Positions 34,690 through 47,805 are shown, numbered from the stretch's first letter. The stretch: DNA of 64,000 bases from Aselliscus stoliczkanus (GCA_033961575.1 CM066737.1:67290771-67354770); one strand, 5' to 3'. The notes: a model not told the origin generated them from the letters alone. Made by a program: numbers and translations.

Positions 34690-35212
34690 CCTATAATACA
34701 AGAAACACTGAAGGAGGCTATTCGACCTGAAACAAAAACGCAAAAGAATACAATTACAAACAGACAGACAGAAGCAGAAAATGGCAATCCCTGTACAAAA
34801 TAGGATACTATATACTTAAATATAACATACAGGGTAAAGAAGAAAGAAAACATTAAAAAAAAGAGGAAAAAGACAACTTGCTACTGTCACACAGATATCA
34901 ACTCACAGCATAAGTAAAGATAATTTGTGACAACAGAAACATAAAAGGGGAGAGAGTAAAGGTCTACACTAGCAAGGGGAATGGATAAAGGAAGCATGCT
35001 GAAGAGAAAGGAATACTGTAAATATGAAACTTTCTTTTACATAAACTTAATGGTAGCCACTCAAACAAAAAATCCAGAACTGAAATGTATAACATATAAA
35101 AAGAAGAAACAGAGGGAAAAATCATAGAATACCACCTCACTGAAATAACAGATAGCAACAAAAAGGCAAAGAAACAATGGAGACACCGGGCCACTATAAA
35201 ACAAAAGATAGA

Positions 35213-38200
35213 ATGATAGGAAATCCTCATATATCAATAATCACCCTAAATGTAAATGGACTGAACTCACCAATACAAAGGCACAGGGAAGCTAGCAGAT
35301 TGGATAAAAAAAAAACCCAACCATATGCTGTCTCCAAGAGACACACACATCTCAGCTACAAGGGCACATATAGACTTAAAGTGGAAAGGTGAAATTGAAA
35401 CTCCAAGCAAATGGTATTTAGAGAAAATCAGGTGTAGCCATACTGATATCAGATGAAACAGACTTCAGGATAAAAAAGATAACAAGAGACAAAGACAGAC
35501 ATTTCATAATGATAAACGGGACTATACAACAAGAAGATATAAGTCATCAATATTTATACCCCCAATCAGGGAGCACCAAAATACACAAACAACTATTAAC
35601 AGAACTAAAGGGAGAAATTGACCAAAACACAATTATAGTAGGGGACCTAAATACATCATGGACAGCTATGGATAGATCATCCAAACAGAAAACAAATAAA
35701 GAAATATCAGCCCTAAATGACACATTAGACGAAATGGACACAATTAACATTTATAGAGCACTTCATTCTAGAACATCAGACTATACATTCTTTTCTAGTA
35801 TGCATAGAACATACTCAAGGACAGATTATATACTGAGACATAAAGCTAGTCTCAGAAAATTTAAGAAAATTTAAACCATACCAAGCACATTCTCTGATCA
35901 CAAGACTTTGAAATTGGATATCAACTGCAAAAAGAAAGCAGGAAAACCACAAATATTTGGAGATTAAACAACATGCTCCTAAAGCATGACTGGGTCAAAC
36001 AAGAAATAAAAGGAAAGATCAAAAGATACATAGAAACAAATGAGAATTAAAATATATCTTATCAAAATTATGGGATGCAGTGAAAGCAATATTAAGAAGG
36101 AAATTTATATCACTACAGGCCTATCCCAAGAAAGGGGAAAAATCCCAGGTGAACAACCTCAGGTTATACCTTAAAGAACTAGAGAAAGAAGAACAAATGA
36201 AATCCAAAGTCAGCAGAAGGAAGGAAAAAATAAAAATCAGAGCAGAACTAAATAAAATAGAACACAAAAAGACAATAGGAAAAACATTAAAGCAACAGAG
36301 AGCTGTTTTTACGAAAAGATTAATAAAATTGACAGACCCTTGGCCATACACACTAAGGTAAAAAGAGAAAAGACACAAATAAACAAAATCAGAAATGAAA
36401 GAGGAGAAGTTACCATAGATGCCACAGAAATACAAAGGAACATCCAATAATACTATGAAGGACTATATGCCACCAAATTCAATAACCTAGAAGAAATGCA
36501 CATGTTCTCAGAACGATTCAGCCTTCCTAGACTGAATCACAGAGAACTGGAAAATCTAAATAGACCTATGAACAGTAAGGAAATTAAATCAGTCATCTGA
36601 AACCTCCCAAAAAGCAAAAGTCCAGGACCAGATGTCTTCACTAGTGAATTCTACCAAACATTCAAAAAGGATCTAACACCTGTCCTCAAACTCTTCAAAA
36701 AAAAATTGAAGAGACAATACTCCCTAAGTCATTTTATGAGGCCAAAATTACCGTGATACTAAAACCTGGTACAAATTACACACAAAAAAGAATATTACAG
36801 ACCAATATCACTGACGAACATGGATGCAAAAATCCTAAACAAAATTCTAGCAAATCAAATACAACAATGCATTAAAAAGATTATGTATCATGACCAAGCA
36901 GGGTTCATTCCAGGGGCATAAGGATGGCTTAACATATGCAAATAAACCAATGTGATACACTGCATAAAAAAAAAATCATTTAATTATATCAATAGATATA
37001 GCATTTGACAGGAAAAGCATTTGACAAGATACACAATCCATTTATAATTAAAACACTTAATAAAATGGGTATGGAAGAAAAACATCTAAATATAATAAAG
37101 GCCATATATGACAGACCCTCAACTAATATCATAATTAACGGTAAAAAACTGAAGCCTTTTTTTCTACCTTCAGAAACAAGACAGGGCTGTCCTCTATCAT
37201 CACTGCTATTCAACATAGCATTGGAAGTCGTAGCCAGAGCAATCAAAAAAGAGAAAGAAATAAAATGCATCTGAATTGGGAATGAACAAGTTAAGCAGTC
37301 ACTTTTTGCAGATGACATAACACTATATATAGAAAACCCTAAAGACTCTACCAAAAAACTGTTAGAAACAAAAAATGAGTACAACAAAGTTGCGGGTTAC
37401 AAAATCAAACCACAAAAACCCATTGCATTCCTATATACTAACAATGAAATCTCAGAAAAAGAAATTAAAAAAAAATTCCTTTTGTAATTGCAACAAAAAG
37501 AATAAAATAACTAGGAATAAATTTAACCAGGGATGTGAAAGACATATACACTGAAAACTATAAGACATTTTTAAAAGAAATTGAAGAAGACACAAAGAGA
37601 TGGACAGACATTCCGTGTTCATGGATTGGAATAATCAACATAGTTCAAATGGCCATATTACCAAAGCAATATACAGATTTAATGCAATCCCCATCAAAAT
37701 CCCAATGGCATTTTTTAAAGAAATAGAACAAAAAATCATCCGATTTGTATGGAACCACAAAAGTCCCCAAATAGCCAAAGCAATCCTAAGAAAAAAGAAT
37801 ATGCTGGAGGTATTACACTGCCTGACTTCAGCTTGTACTATAGGGCAACAATAATCAAAACAGTATGGTACTGGTAGAAAAACAGACACACAGATCAATG
37901 GAATGGAATCAAGAACCCAGAAATAAACCCACATAAATATGAACAGAAAATTCTCAACAAAGGATCCAAAAACATACAACAGAGAAAGAAAGCCTCCTCA
38001 ATAAATGCTGCTGGGAGAATTGGAAAGCCAAGTGCAAAAGAATGAAGCTAGACTGCTATCTGTCACTGTGTACCAAAATTAACTTAAAATGGATCAAAGA
38101 CCTAAGCATAAGACCTGAAACAATAAACTGCATAGAAGAAAACATAGGTACTAAACTTATGGACCTTGGGTTCAAAGAGGATTTTATAAATTTGACCTCA

Positions 38201-39030
38201 AAGGCAAGGGAAGTAAAAGCTAAAATAAATTAATGGGACCATATCAAACTAAAAATCTTCTGTATAGCAAAAGAAACCATCGACAAAACAAAGAGGCATC
38301 CAACCGAATGAGATAAATTTGTGAACAACATCTCCAGTAAGAGGCTAATATCCAAAATATATAAGGAACTCATAAAATTCAACAACAAAAAAACAAACAA
38401 TACAATTTAAAAATGGGCAGAGGACCCGAATAGACATTTCTTCAAAGAGAACATACAGATGGCCAATAGACATATGAAAAGATGCTCAACATCACCAATC
38501 ATCAGAGAAATGCAAATCCTAACCACAATGAGATACCACCTCATACCAGTTAGAAGGGCTATCATCAATAAGACAAAAAATAAGTGTTGGTGAGGTTGTG
38601 GAAAAAAAGGAACCCTCATACACTGTTGGTGGGAATGCAGATTGGTGCACCCACTATGGAAAGCAGTGGAGGTTCCTTAACAAATTAAGAATAGAATTAC
38701 CATATGACCCAGAAATCCCTCTCCTGGGTATCTACCCAAAAAACCTGAATACATTTATCTGTAAAGATATATTGGTATGTGCTCCGATGTTCATTGCAGC
38801 TTTATTTATGGTGGCCAAGATATAGAAACAACCAAAGTGTCCTTCGATAGATGGTTGGATAAAGAAGATGTGGTATATATACACACGGTAGAATACTACT
38901 CTGCCATAAGAATAGATGAAATAGTATCATTTACAAAAAATGGATGGATCTTGAGATTATTATGCTAAGCGAAATAAGTCAGACAGAAAAAGTTGAGAAC
39001 CATATGACTTCACTGATATGTGGGATATAA
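35213..39030 (+). pseudogene. L1 ORF2 relic
   Basis: Starts MIGNPHISIITLNVNGLNSP. The endonuclease is split near 35300 and continues in 35509-35874 with IIVGDLNTSWTAMDRSSKQK. The reverse transcriptase spans about 36600-37400: [14 protein letters not shown] sequence near 36890, a disrupted AEKAFDKI region near 37000-37030 where the sequence is partly repeated, [18 protein letters not shown], and FADD at 37315-37326. The C-terminal cysteine block lies near 38580-38640. Many frameshifts; inactive. Confidence 0.88.
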
Positions 39031-40704
39031 ATCTGAAAGTAACAAAGAAGCAAGATAAGCAAATAAACAACTCATAGACACAGACAATGGTTTCGTGCTT
39101 ACCAGAGGGGAAAGGGGAAGGGGGTAGTAGATGAGGGTAAAAGGAATCAAATATATGGTGATGGAAAGAGACCTGATTCTGGGTGGTGAGCACACAATGC
39201 TTTATATAAATGATGTAGTACAGAAATGTACACTTGAAACCTATGTAATTTTACTAATCTTTGTTACTGCAATAAATTTTAATTAAAAAAATTAAAAAGA
39301 CAATAAAAAAGAATAAAGAGCACCTGAATAAAATAAATAAATGAATAAATAAATAAATGTAATTGACATTTGAATATCGGTCTTGTACTCGTATTCTATA
39401 GCCTTGATAAAGTCATTACAAAATCATTTGTTAGTTGTAGCAGGGTGTTTTTTTTTTTTTTTTGGTAGGATTTTTATATATAGACAATCATGTGACCTGT
39501 GAAAGAAGATAGTTCTACTTGTTTCCAATGTTGTTACTTTTTCTTACCTTAAACATTGGCTAATACCTTTAGAACATGTTGTATAAAAGTGGTGAGAAGG
39601 TGATTTTTGCCTTGTTCCTGATCCTAGAGAGAAATCATGTCAACTTTCATCATTTTGTGTGAGGTTTACCATAGGTTTTCATAGATCTCCTTTATCAGGT
39701 TGCAAAACTTCTCTTACAGTGCTAGTCTATTGATAATTTTTATAACAAATCGGTGCTACATTTTGTTATATTCTTCTTCTATATCAATTGAGTTGTTCAT
39801 ATGGTTTTCCAGTTTTAGTCTGTTAATATTGTGAATTACACTGATTAGTTTTGAATGTTTAAACCAATTTACATTCCAAGGATAAGCCCATTGTTCATGA
39901 GATATTATCCTTTTATTATATTGTTGGATTTGATTCACTAAACTTTTGTTAAGTTTTTGCATTTATGTTCATGAAGGATATTGTTGTGCAAGTTTTCTTG
40001 TTGTCTAAAATCTGTTTCTGGTGTCAATATCAGATTAATTTCAGCCTCAAAGAATGAGTTGGAATATATTCTCTCCTCTTCAATTTTATAAGCATTTGTA
40101 TAGAATTAGCCTTGTTTAGTTTTTAAATATTGAGTAGAATTCCACAGTGAAGCCATCCAAGCTTGGAGTATTCTTTTTTAAAGAGATTCTTTTTAATTAT
40201 AAATTCAATTTATTTAATTGATATAGAAGTGTTCAGGTTTTCTATTTCTTCCTGAGCAGGCTTTTGTATTGTTTTCTTTTTTAAGTAATTTATTTCACCA
40301 AGATTGTCAAGTATGTAGGTATAAATATTAGTACTCCCCTTTTATACTTTTAATATCTGTAGAATCTGTAGTGATGTTATCTCTCTCAGTTCTGATATTA
40401 GGAAGTTTTGTATTCTCTTTTTTGCTCAGCCTAGTTAGATCTAGTTTTCATTTTGTTAATCTTGTCAAAGAATCAGCTTTTCAGTTCATTGATTTTCTCC
40501 ATTGGTTTTTTTTTTCATTTCATTGATTTGTTCTCTAATTTTTATACTTTCTTTTCTTCTGTTTACTTTTTTTGTTTTGTTTCTGTTTCCTTTTTCTCCT
40601 CTCTTACTAATTTCTTAATGTGGAATATTAGTTAAAGACCTTTTTTTTCTGATATAAGAATTTTATGCTATAAATTTCCTTTTAACACTATTCTGAAATG
40701 CTAG

Positions 40705-41005
40705 TCACAGTGGCCTCCCTGTACTCACGATTCCAGAGAGTCAACATCCAGAGTCTACTATGTTCTGCCTGAGTCCTTTCTCCCTGTGCTACAGCCTAAA
40801 AATGGTATTCAGGCAGCAGGCTAAAACAATAATAGGGATCCCCTTGTTTGTTTTCCATCTCTTAGTATCACTATCCTTGTAGCTTTATGTATAATAGCTT
40901 GAAAACCATAGTTTCTTACATTTTTGTTTGGTTTCTTTGTGTTCAGGTGGAGGATAAACCCTCTCCCTGATTATTTTATCCTGGGCAGAGAGAGAAGTCT
41001 CAAGT
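40705..41005 (-). mobile_element. Possible 5' UTR piece of the old L1
   Basis: On the minus strand the text ATCAGGGAGAGGGTTTATCC and TAAGAAACTATGGTTTTCAA resembles the start of old L1M 5' UTRs (AACAGGGACCAGATTTACCC, ATGAAACTATAGTTTTCA). Its place just beyond the old ORF2 start fits the same element after an ORF1 deletion. Confidence 0.55.
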
Positions 41006-42309
41006 AACTTTATTAGTTGTTTTTATTTAAATATAATTATTACTATAAGCATCTGGGTTTCTGGAAAAAAAATAAAAACAGAGCATTCTTAGTAACACAT
41101 TCCATGGTTCAGAATCATCTGAGTTATATGTTGGGAGATTTTATGTTATATTTCTGAGAAAGGAATGTTTGCAGGACTCCTCTTATTTACATCTTAATTA
41201 CCAATATGTTAGTTTCTCAAAAGAAGTCTTTATATTGAAAACAATGTCCTTCAAGGAGGATTAAAATTTATTTTGAATAGAAGTTTCACCATGTGTACTA
41301 ATGTCAGGTACATACTATATGGTCAGTTTGAGATGTCTTCAATAATCAAATTCTTAAAGCCATGATCAGAAGCTGCCAGGACCCAGAGTAAATTGATGAA
41401 ATAAATAATTTCTTTTCAGAATGAAAATTATTAATTCTCACATGATAAATGCTATTTTCTCAAGTAGCAAAGAGCACATTGAAGCCTTGCAGGTAGTCTA
41501 AAGGAAGCCTTTCATGAGTTCTTTCTAATAAACCCACTTAAAGCTTCAGAATATAGCTCAATACGTGGTCACTTAGATTGCCCCAGTACAAGTGACAAAT
41601 GGGAAATTTTGAGGACATCTGAGCACTGTGAAGTCGCACAATGGATGAACATAAGATTATTTGTTATAGTTGCTTTTAAAATGATATAATTCACACATTC
41701 AAAACATTCAAGGACTTCCAAGTTCATTCTTTGACCCTGTAATGTAAGATTTTCAGGTCTGATGCTATTATCTCTATTTCTACACTATAATCATTTCCTT
41801 CACATAAGGCCTTTGAATGAATGTAATTATGGGCTGCCAATATATGGGATGTACATGCTCAAGTTTTTCAGACCATTAAAACAGATACCTAAGTGGACTG
41901 ACGAGGGACTTCATATGGAAATGTTTTATAATTCTTCAAAGCATTACACTTGCAAATCATGAGATAAAGGCTTGGTATTTCTAATAATTTCCATACTTTT
42001 TCTTGTATTTCTCAAGGAGATTCTGACTTCATATACTGATATAGGTACCAACATTTTCATTAAACAATGGAAAAGATAAATAAGAGTTTATGTGTTGGGG
42101 TAGTTTTCTTGGGGGGAAAATGGAAAAAGAAAATAAAAAATTCCTAAGTGGCAATCAGTTAGTGCCCCTATCATTATATTTTCCATTATAAAAAATAATT
42201 CACGATAACATGTTATAGAGTAAATATAATGAAAGCCACAAAATGCTCATATTCCTCATTTTGGCAGATTTTTATTTTCTAATGATGGCTAGAAAAAATA
42301 TCTGCTATA
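41006..42309. other. Unique AT-rich DNA
   Basis: No gene or repeat recognised. A 66-codon frame at 41762-41962 shows no motif. Confidence 0.55.
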
Positions 42310-42820
42310 TCCTACATATTTCTCTAGAACCTTGCTACTCCATTGTCAGACCACACAGTTTGTGTTCCCTCTTCTTGAGTCTGGCTGGTCTGACCTTTGT
42401 GATTCCCTCCACTAACAGAATAAAGCAGAAATGATGCTATGTGAACTCCAATGTTACTCATAAAAATGCTGTCCACTTTCACTTGTTTCATTCTTAGATC
42501 CCTTAGTTCCCCTGTAAGCAATGTGATTTCCCTGAGGCTTCCATACTGCAAGGAAGTTCAAATAACTCCACATGGAGAAGCCTGAAGTCTCCATAAAGAA
42601 AGCGTTGTCCTTCCAGTCTGCGGCTTTTTCAGCCATCTGCTGTCCCACTTCTAGCCACTTCTGATTGCAACCACAAGAAAGACCCCAAACTGAATGGCTC
42701 GGTCCAGCCATGCCTGAGTTCCTGAAACATAGATACTGTGAGATGTAATACATAACCGATGTTCTTTTAAGCCATTGGGTTTTGAAATGATTTGTTACAT
42801 AGAAATAGATAATCAGAATA
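42310..42820 (+). mobile_element. MLT1-like (ERVL-MaLR) LTR fragment
   Basis: Ends with CTTTTAAGCCATTGGGTTTT, GAAATGATTTGTTACATAG and AAATAGATAATCAGAA, close to the MLT1 LTR 3' end (TTTTAAGCCACTAAGTTTGTGG, TAATTTGTTACAGCA, ATAGGAAACTAATAC). Upstream, CTGGCTGGTCTGACCTTTGTGA, ACTAACAGAATAAAGCAGAA and ATGATGCTATGTGA match the LTR 5' part. Boundaries are approximate. No coding sequence remains. Confidence 0.72.
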
Positions 42821-42829
42821 TTCATTCCT

Positions 42830-45679
42830 TTGATTTATTTTAACACATTGATACCTGAAAGGGATAGCATGGTTTGCTATTATCAGTTACTAACACTGTA
42901 GTATTACTTTCTCTGAGAAGCAGTTGATTATAGAAGGAAGTGATGGGGGCAGGTTAGTTTTGATAGGGAAGTGGAGCTCAGGAACATTGTGGAGCAATGA
43001 ATGAAACTAATATAAGATGGGCAACCAGTGTACAAGATGAGGACAGGTGTTAGATGAATGGATGCATTGGAGGCAGTGATAAGCTTTGTCTGCTGAATCC
43101 AGGTGCTATTAAAATATAAGTCTTGGTTGTGCTGACTGCGGCATTTGCCATAGATGTAAGGCTACCAGGACACCGTTACAATCTGCCTTCTCAATAGCAC
43201 AGGGAAGAAATTGAAATCGTATAAGAAAAATTGACAATTTTTTTCTCACATTTCACTGAAAACATCATTTAAGATCAAATTTATTTCTTAAATTGGGATG
43301 ATGAATTTTCTAAAATTTATTTGTCAAAGTCTCATTTTCCTTGATGTTAGAGTTATTTCATGTAGTAACTATCTTAATATAATTTTGGCTGCAACTCATG
43401 GTTAATGCTTTTTGAAATCTGCATACACTTTGTGAAATAAATAAGAGTTCTTGGCTATTATCATTTCCTTTCTGTTTTTATTTATTTGATTTAAGATCAG
43501 GAATGTGTGGTGGGAGACAGACCAAGAGTCATTTCTTTTTGAATTCTTAGCCATACAATGTCACCAAGTTGGTGAGTGGACAAGACCATCCCTAAAGACT
43601 TTGGTTGCTCAGTTTCTATCCTTCCCAATTGGATATTCTTTAGTTTCAAAGAATAGCAGTATGTTAATAATGGCACTCAAGGTGATGGTGATAAAAAATA
43701 TTATGTGCTACACTGTTACCTTTTCTATATTAAGAACTTAACTCAGCAATAAACTGTATATAAACATTACTCAGGATAGTCTATCTTCCTGTTACCTGAA
43801 GGCATTGAAAGAAAAATAGAAGAATGTCACCGAGTTATTCCAATAACTCTGCAGAGTGCTATAAAGCTCTAAAGCTATAAATGAAGGTAAATTTATCTGA
43901 CCTATAAGTCAGATTTTTCACTCTATTGACACTATAGAAAGGACTGCCAAGTTGATTTATAAGTACTGTGGACACCACAAAATTAATTTACTGCCTTCCA
44001 GCAACAGGTTGTCAGGTTTCCACAGAAAACCATGTGTACTGGGGTGGCTTCACATATGACTTGAGTGCTCTAGTCAACAGGGCAGCACAGACATCGGTGA
44101 CTTTAACACAGCTTGTCAAAACCATTAGCTATACTAGAAATGTTACATTCTTTCTCATCAAAAAAAGTATAGGAGGGTGTGTTTTTTTAAAAATTACTTC
44201 TACCTTTTATAAACCAGGATATTCCCTCCCTATGCTAGTCCCACCTTAAACCATCAGCTTAAAGGAGAAATACACTTATCACTGGTCTCAAGGTAGTTTA
44301 AATAAAGAAATACAGAATGTATGAGCTAGGATTAGATCATGACCTAAAACTACTCTCTGGAATGTTGAATGAATTCTATTTTTACCATAATTAATTGGTC
44401 CCAGATTGGCCAGAAGTATGTTATTATAGCTCAGAAAAATTGAAAAGATATATCAAATAATACCATTTCATTTCTATTATTGAAATGAAGAGAAATCCAC
44501 ATATTTACAAAAAATGGATTTGACACTTTTAGAAGCAGATGTGATGAGGGGGTCTTAGGGTATGATAATAAACCTCCATTCCAGAGGCACACATCTGTGT
44601 TCCTAGTAAAATACAAGCATCTCAAAGTTTAGGAGAATGGGCTAGGCTCCAAGATAAACACAGAACATTCTTCTAAGGGGCTCCCCAGACCACCAGTGAA
44701 GAGTCATGTATGAAAGCCAGGGTTCAAGAATAGATCTGTGGATTTATTGCTTCCTTATTCATGGTGTGAGGTAAATGACAAATCCTACAATTACCCCTCT
44801 TTCTGGTCCTCCAATAGTTTGAATACCAGACTATCTAAATAGTATAACAGCAAGGGGAAAAAGAAATCACAGCCTGACAACTTTCTGATTAGTTTTATAG
44901 TGTATCATACTTTTATGATGTAGGAAGCCTTATTCTTGTTTTAAAACAAAAGCTTTAATATTTTCTTTTCACATAGCATAGGGATAGCATTAAACAGAAA
45001 GAAATAGGCTTTTTTACCCTCTGAAACCTTTATGAAGTATTTGTTTATTACAACGCCCTTGCTTGTTAATTGGTTAGTTTCTTGCTTAAGCAAGCAAATA
45101 ACCTAAAAAAGATAGTGTCATTACTCAGCAACTAAATGAAGTAGCTGTAAACGTATCATCAATTTCAAGTTAATAGTCTTTCCCAGTGGTTCCAATGAGA
45201 AGACAATATGGAACTGAAGCAGGAAACACAAGCTATCCGACAGATCTAAAGGACATAATACCACTAAAGGAGAACTGAAACTTGTGTTAAATTAAAATAG
45301 CATTAACAAGCATGCTTTCATCATTTCAGTTTTACTATAGCTCTTTGATTTGAAGCTTCTTTTTATAGCTCTGTCATTCTTTTGCCCTTAAAATGACAAT
45401 ATTCTCCTTGAAATAGATTTTATTAGTGTAGCTCATAGTATTGTTATTAATAGTATTGTGGTAGCAATTGAATTAGTATTGCTACCTTGGAAACAAGTCA
45501 TAACTAATTTTCTTTGTCAAGAACTATTTTTGGAGTTACCTGTTTATATAATGTGCTATATATGTTTGTACTGGGATGAGTAGAAACTTGATCAAATTAA
45601 AGTAAATAACATACAAAGACTTCATAATGCCCTAAAACTATACTCATGTCTCCATTATTAAGCCCGGTTTTTCATATAT
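42830..45679. other. Unique DNA
   Basis: No gene, SINE or L1 recognised over about 2.8 kb. Frames of 78 codons (43505-43741) and 93 codons (43968-44249) have no recognised motif and no supporting context. CTTGCTTAAGCAAG near 45090 is a small palindrome. Confidence 0.5.
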
Positions 45680-45830
45680 TCTTTGCATGTACTTAACACT
45701 TCTCAGCCTCAGTTTTGCCATCTGTAAAATATTGTTAAAATAACTGTCTTCTCTGGTTATTTTGAAGTATATGAAATAATAAATGGAAAGCACATTGTAA
45801 ATACCAAGTAAATGTTTATTTTTGTTTTTC
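45680..45830 (+). repeat. MIR SINE fragment
   Basis: CTTAACACTTCTCAGCCTCA, GTTTTGCCATCTGTAAAATA and GAAAGCACATTGTAAATACC, then AAGTAAATGTTTATT, follow the MIR consensus order (TTAACCTCTCTGTGCCTCAG, TTTCCTCATCTGTAAAATGG, AAAGCGCTTAGAACAGTGCC). Confidence 0.82.
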
Positions 45831-46064
45831 CTGTTACAGTTGTGTTTTTCCTCATACATATTTGATTCAGCCACCTGTCCATTTGGAGAATATTGCACAT
45901 AATTATAGAAAATTTTGGTAGTAATTACCATGGATCAAGTTAGTTATACAGACATAATCAAACAATACAGTGAATGTTTAAATTTTTAAAAAATTATAGT
46001 AAAAGACACATTGCCATTAATCCCGCTCAAAATACTCCCCCTCATTTCAAGCACACTTATCCCA

Positions 46065-46360
46065 TCATTGTTGATACTTTCTGAAACAGTTCTGATAGTC
46101 CTCTTTAGTGAGTGTCTTTAGTTGCACTGTTGTGGTTGCCTTGAGTTCCTGAATCATTTTGACTTTGGGGGAGAGCCAGAAGTCCCATGGTGCCAGTTCC
46201 AGTAAATAAGGTGGATGAGGACACACTGTAATGTTTTTATTTGACAGAAATTGTCGTATACCAGAAGCAACATGTGACATGGTACCTTTCCATTGTGATC
46301 ACAAAATATGGTGAATGCTGCTGCTGAGTGCCATCCTACAGAAAGGCAGGGATCTTCCAT
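46065..46360 (-). pseudogene. Mariner transposase C-terminus, left arm
   Basis: Reads PHPPYLLELAPWDFWLSPKV then TVQLKTLTKEDYQNCFRK, the region around the third catalytic Asp (WDF where active relatives read CDF or SDF). The upstream second-Asp motif is degenerate (CDHNGKVPCHM in another frame). Only about 90 codons remain. Confidence 0.82.
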
Positions 46361-46439
46361 ACAGAAAGCAGCTCACTGAACCTTAGTAATAGTGTGTGAC
46401 AAGTTTCCACTTGTTTAGTACAGGTAGTCGGATGTGAGC

Positions 46440-46737
46440 TACAGTTGAGAGAAGGTGTGTTTTAAAGGGTGCTGTAAATCATCCTCCATCATGACAACAC
46501 TCCGTGTCACACATTGCTTCTGGTATATGGCAATTTCTGTCAGTTAAAAACATTGCAGTGTGTCCTCATCCATGTTATTCACTGTATCTGGCACCGTGCG
46601 ATTTCTGGCTCTTCCCCAAAGTCAAAATGATTCAAGACATCAAAGCAGCCACGACAGTACAACTAAAGATACTCATGAAAGAGGACTTACAGAACTGCTT
46701 TAGAAAGTGGCAAGAATTATGGGATAAGTGTATTTGA
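46440..46737 (+). pseudogene. Mariner transposase C-terminus, right arm
   Basis: Contains HHDNTPCHTLLL (second Asp, about 46489-46524), then in the adjacent frame SHIASGIWQFLSVKNIAVCP, APCDFWLFPKVKM (third Asp), and the C-terminal FRKWQELWDKCI followed by a stop. Better preserved than the left arm, but lacking the N-terminal half. Confidence 0.85.
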
Positions 46738-47144
46738 AGCGAGGGGGAGTATTTTGAGGGAGATTAATGGCAATGTGTCATTTATGGTAATAATATTTTT
46801 TATTTAAACATTCATTGGATTGTTTGATCACACCTTGTATTTAAGGTAATACTGAATATTAAGTACTCTTTATTTCTAATAAATATGTATTTTAAGCACA
46901 TGTGTTAAGTACATAAAATCAAATTATTGTGGCATAAAACTGACTAAATTAGCTATAAATGAATAGCAATACAAAGTTATACAGAAATTAATTAAATTTA
47001 AATGGCTAATATCAACAAACTATGTATGTTTCTGCTCAAAAGCTTAAAAATATAGAAAATATATTGTATACTACATGTATAACTATGTAAAGACTATATG
47101 TGAACATAGTCAAAAATTGAAACATTAAAAATATGATGTTTGAG

Positions 47145-47554
47145 GGCCGGCCAAGTGGCACATTGGTTAAGAGCTGGCTTGGGATTACAGCAGCCCCGAT
47201 TTGGATCCCACATGTGAGGGCCAGTGACACTGCCCTGTACCGCTAAGATGGTGAACAACAGCTCGATCTGGAGCTGGGCTGCGTGAGTCCCGGTGATGGT
47301 GTAGGCTGCAGCCCCTGCTACAATGGGCTGCCATAGGCTACAGTGAGTGGCAGGCAGCCAGCGTGAGCTGCCAAGAGCTGCTGTGATCAGTCATTCAGAG
47401 CCCTATGACCAATGTGCCTCCGCCAGGACGAGCACAATGATAATACCAACATGGGCAGGTGAAGCAACGTCTTCCACAACTAGACTGAAGAACAAAAGCA
47501 CAGCAAATTATCTGTTCCCCTCCCCCAATTCCCCAATAAAAATTAAAAAAATAA
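47145..47554 (+). mobile_element. Long tRNA-derived SINE inside left arm
   Basis: GGCCGGCCAAGTGGCACATT, CTAAGATGGTGAACAACAGC, AATACCAACATGGGCAGGTG and CCCCAATAAAAATTAAAAAA. Flanked by a perfect 12-bp duplication ATGATGTTTGAG (47133-47144 and 47555-47566). The other arm has only the single, uninterrupted target (rc of about 50236-50243 reads AAATGATGTTTGAA). Confidence 0.95.
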
Positions 47555-47762
47555 ATGATGTTTGAGTAATGGGTATAACAAGATTGTAAGCAATTTTTTC
47601 CTTTCACCCTAATATCCTCATATATTTTTATAATTAGCTATATACAATGAATCCTAATGAGTTTAAAAACATGTACTGTCATTTACTTACTAGTGATATG
47701 AGCAAGCCCAAATGATTTACAGGTTTTATATTCTCCATATGATCAATTTGATTGAAAAAAAG

Positions 47763-47773
47763 GGTGTGTGTGT

Positions 47774-47805
<32 letters not shown>

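Larger units (their letters stand above)
32700..39355 (+). mobile_element. Full-length L1 of a different lineage, sense strand
   Basis: Begins with a 5' UTR (CAGAAATGGCAGCATGAGGA, 32713 on), then ORF1 (33809-34689), ORF2 (from 35213) and a 3' UTR ending ACTTGAAACCTATGTAATTT and an (AATA)n tail (39325-39355). About 6.65 kb, inserted into the old antisense L1. AAATGCAATCG (32688-32698) and AAATGTAATTG (39355-39365) look like a decayed target duplication. It is more degraded than the 26626-31915 copy. Its 3' end matches the fragments at 2178 and 63005. Confidence 0.88.
25548..41005 (-). mobile_element. Very old antisense L1 (L1M-type) holding nested insertions
   Basis: Old L1 sequence appears in four pieces that read in order on the minus strand: 25548-26302, 26402-26625, 31916-32699 and 39356-40695. 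A probable 5' UTR piece follows at 40705-41005. Diagnostic text includes TTTGTCTGGCATATTTCACTCA, GGGATATATTTTGAAGTTC and AGCATTCTCATATGAATTTC on the given strand. The pieces are contiguous in L1 order, which shows that the elements between them are later insertions. Sequence around 40690 jumps from the ORF2 start towards the 5' UTR, implying an ORF1 deletion. Heavily decayed. Confidence 0.88.
45949..46837. mobile_element. Palindromic mariner: two 3' ends in inverted orientation
   Basis: The left end CAGACATAATCAAACAATAC and the complement of the right end CAAGGTGTGATCAAACAATC match, and both sides abut TA (45947-45948 and 46838-46839). Inward from each end, about 340 bp (45949-46290 and 46490-46837) are inverted copies that both encode the C-terminus of the same transposase: WDFWLSPKVKMIQELKATTT on the minus strand and CDFWLFPKVKMIQDIKAATT on the plus strand. 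The roughly 200-bp centre is not palindromic. Neither copy has the N-terminal DNA-binding half. Confidence 0.88.

Noticed and set aside
42454..42825. 123-codon minus-strand frame.
   Set aside because: It overlaps the MLT1-like LTR on the opposite strand and shows no recognised domain.
43968..44249. 93-codon plus-strand frame in unique DNA, considered as a possible exon.
   Set aside because: No motif, no convincing splice sites or neighbouring exons; length is within chance for AT-rich DNA.
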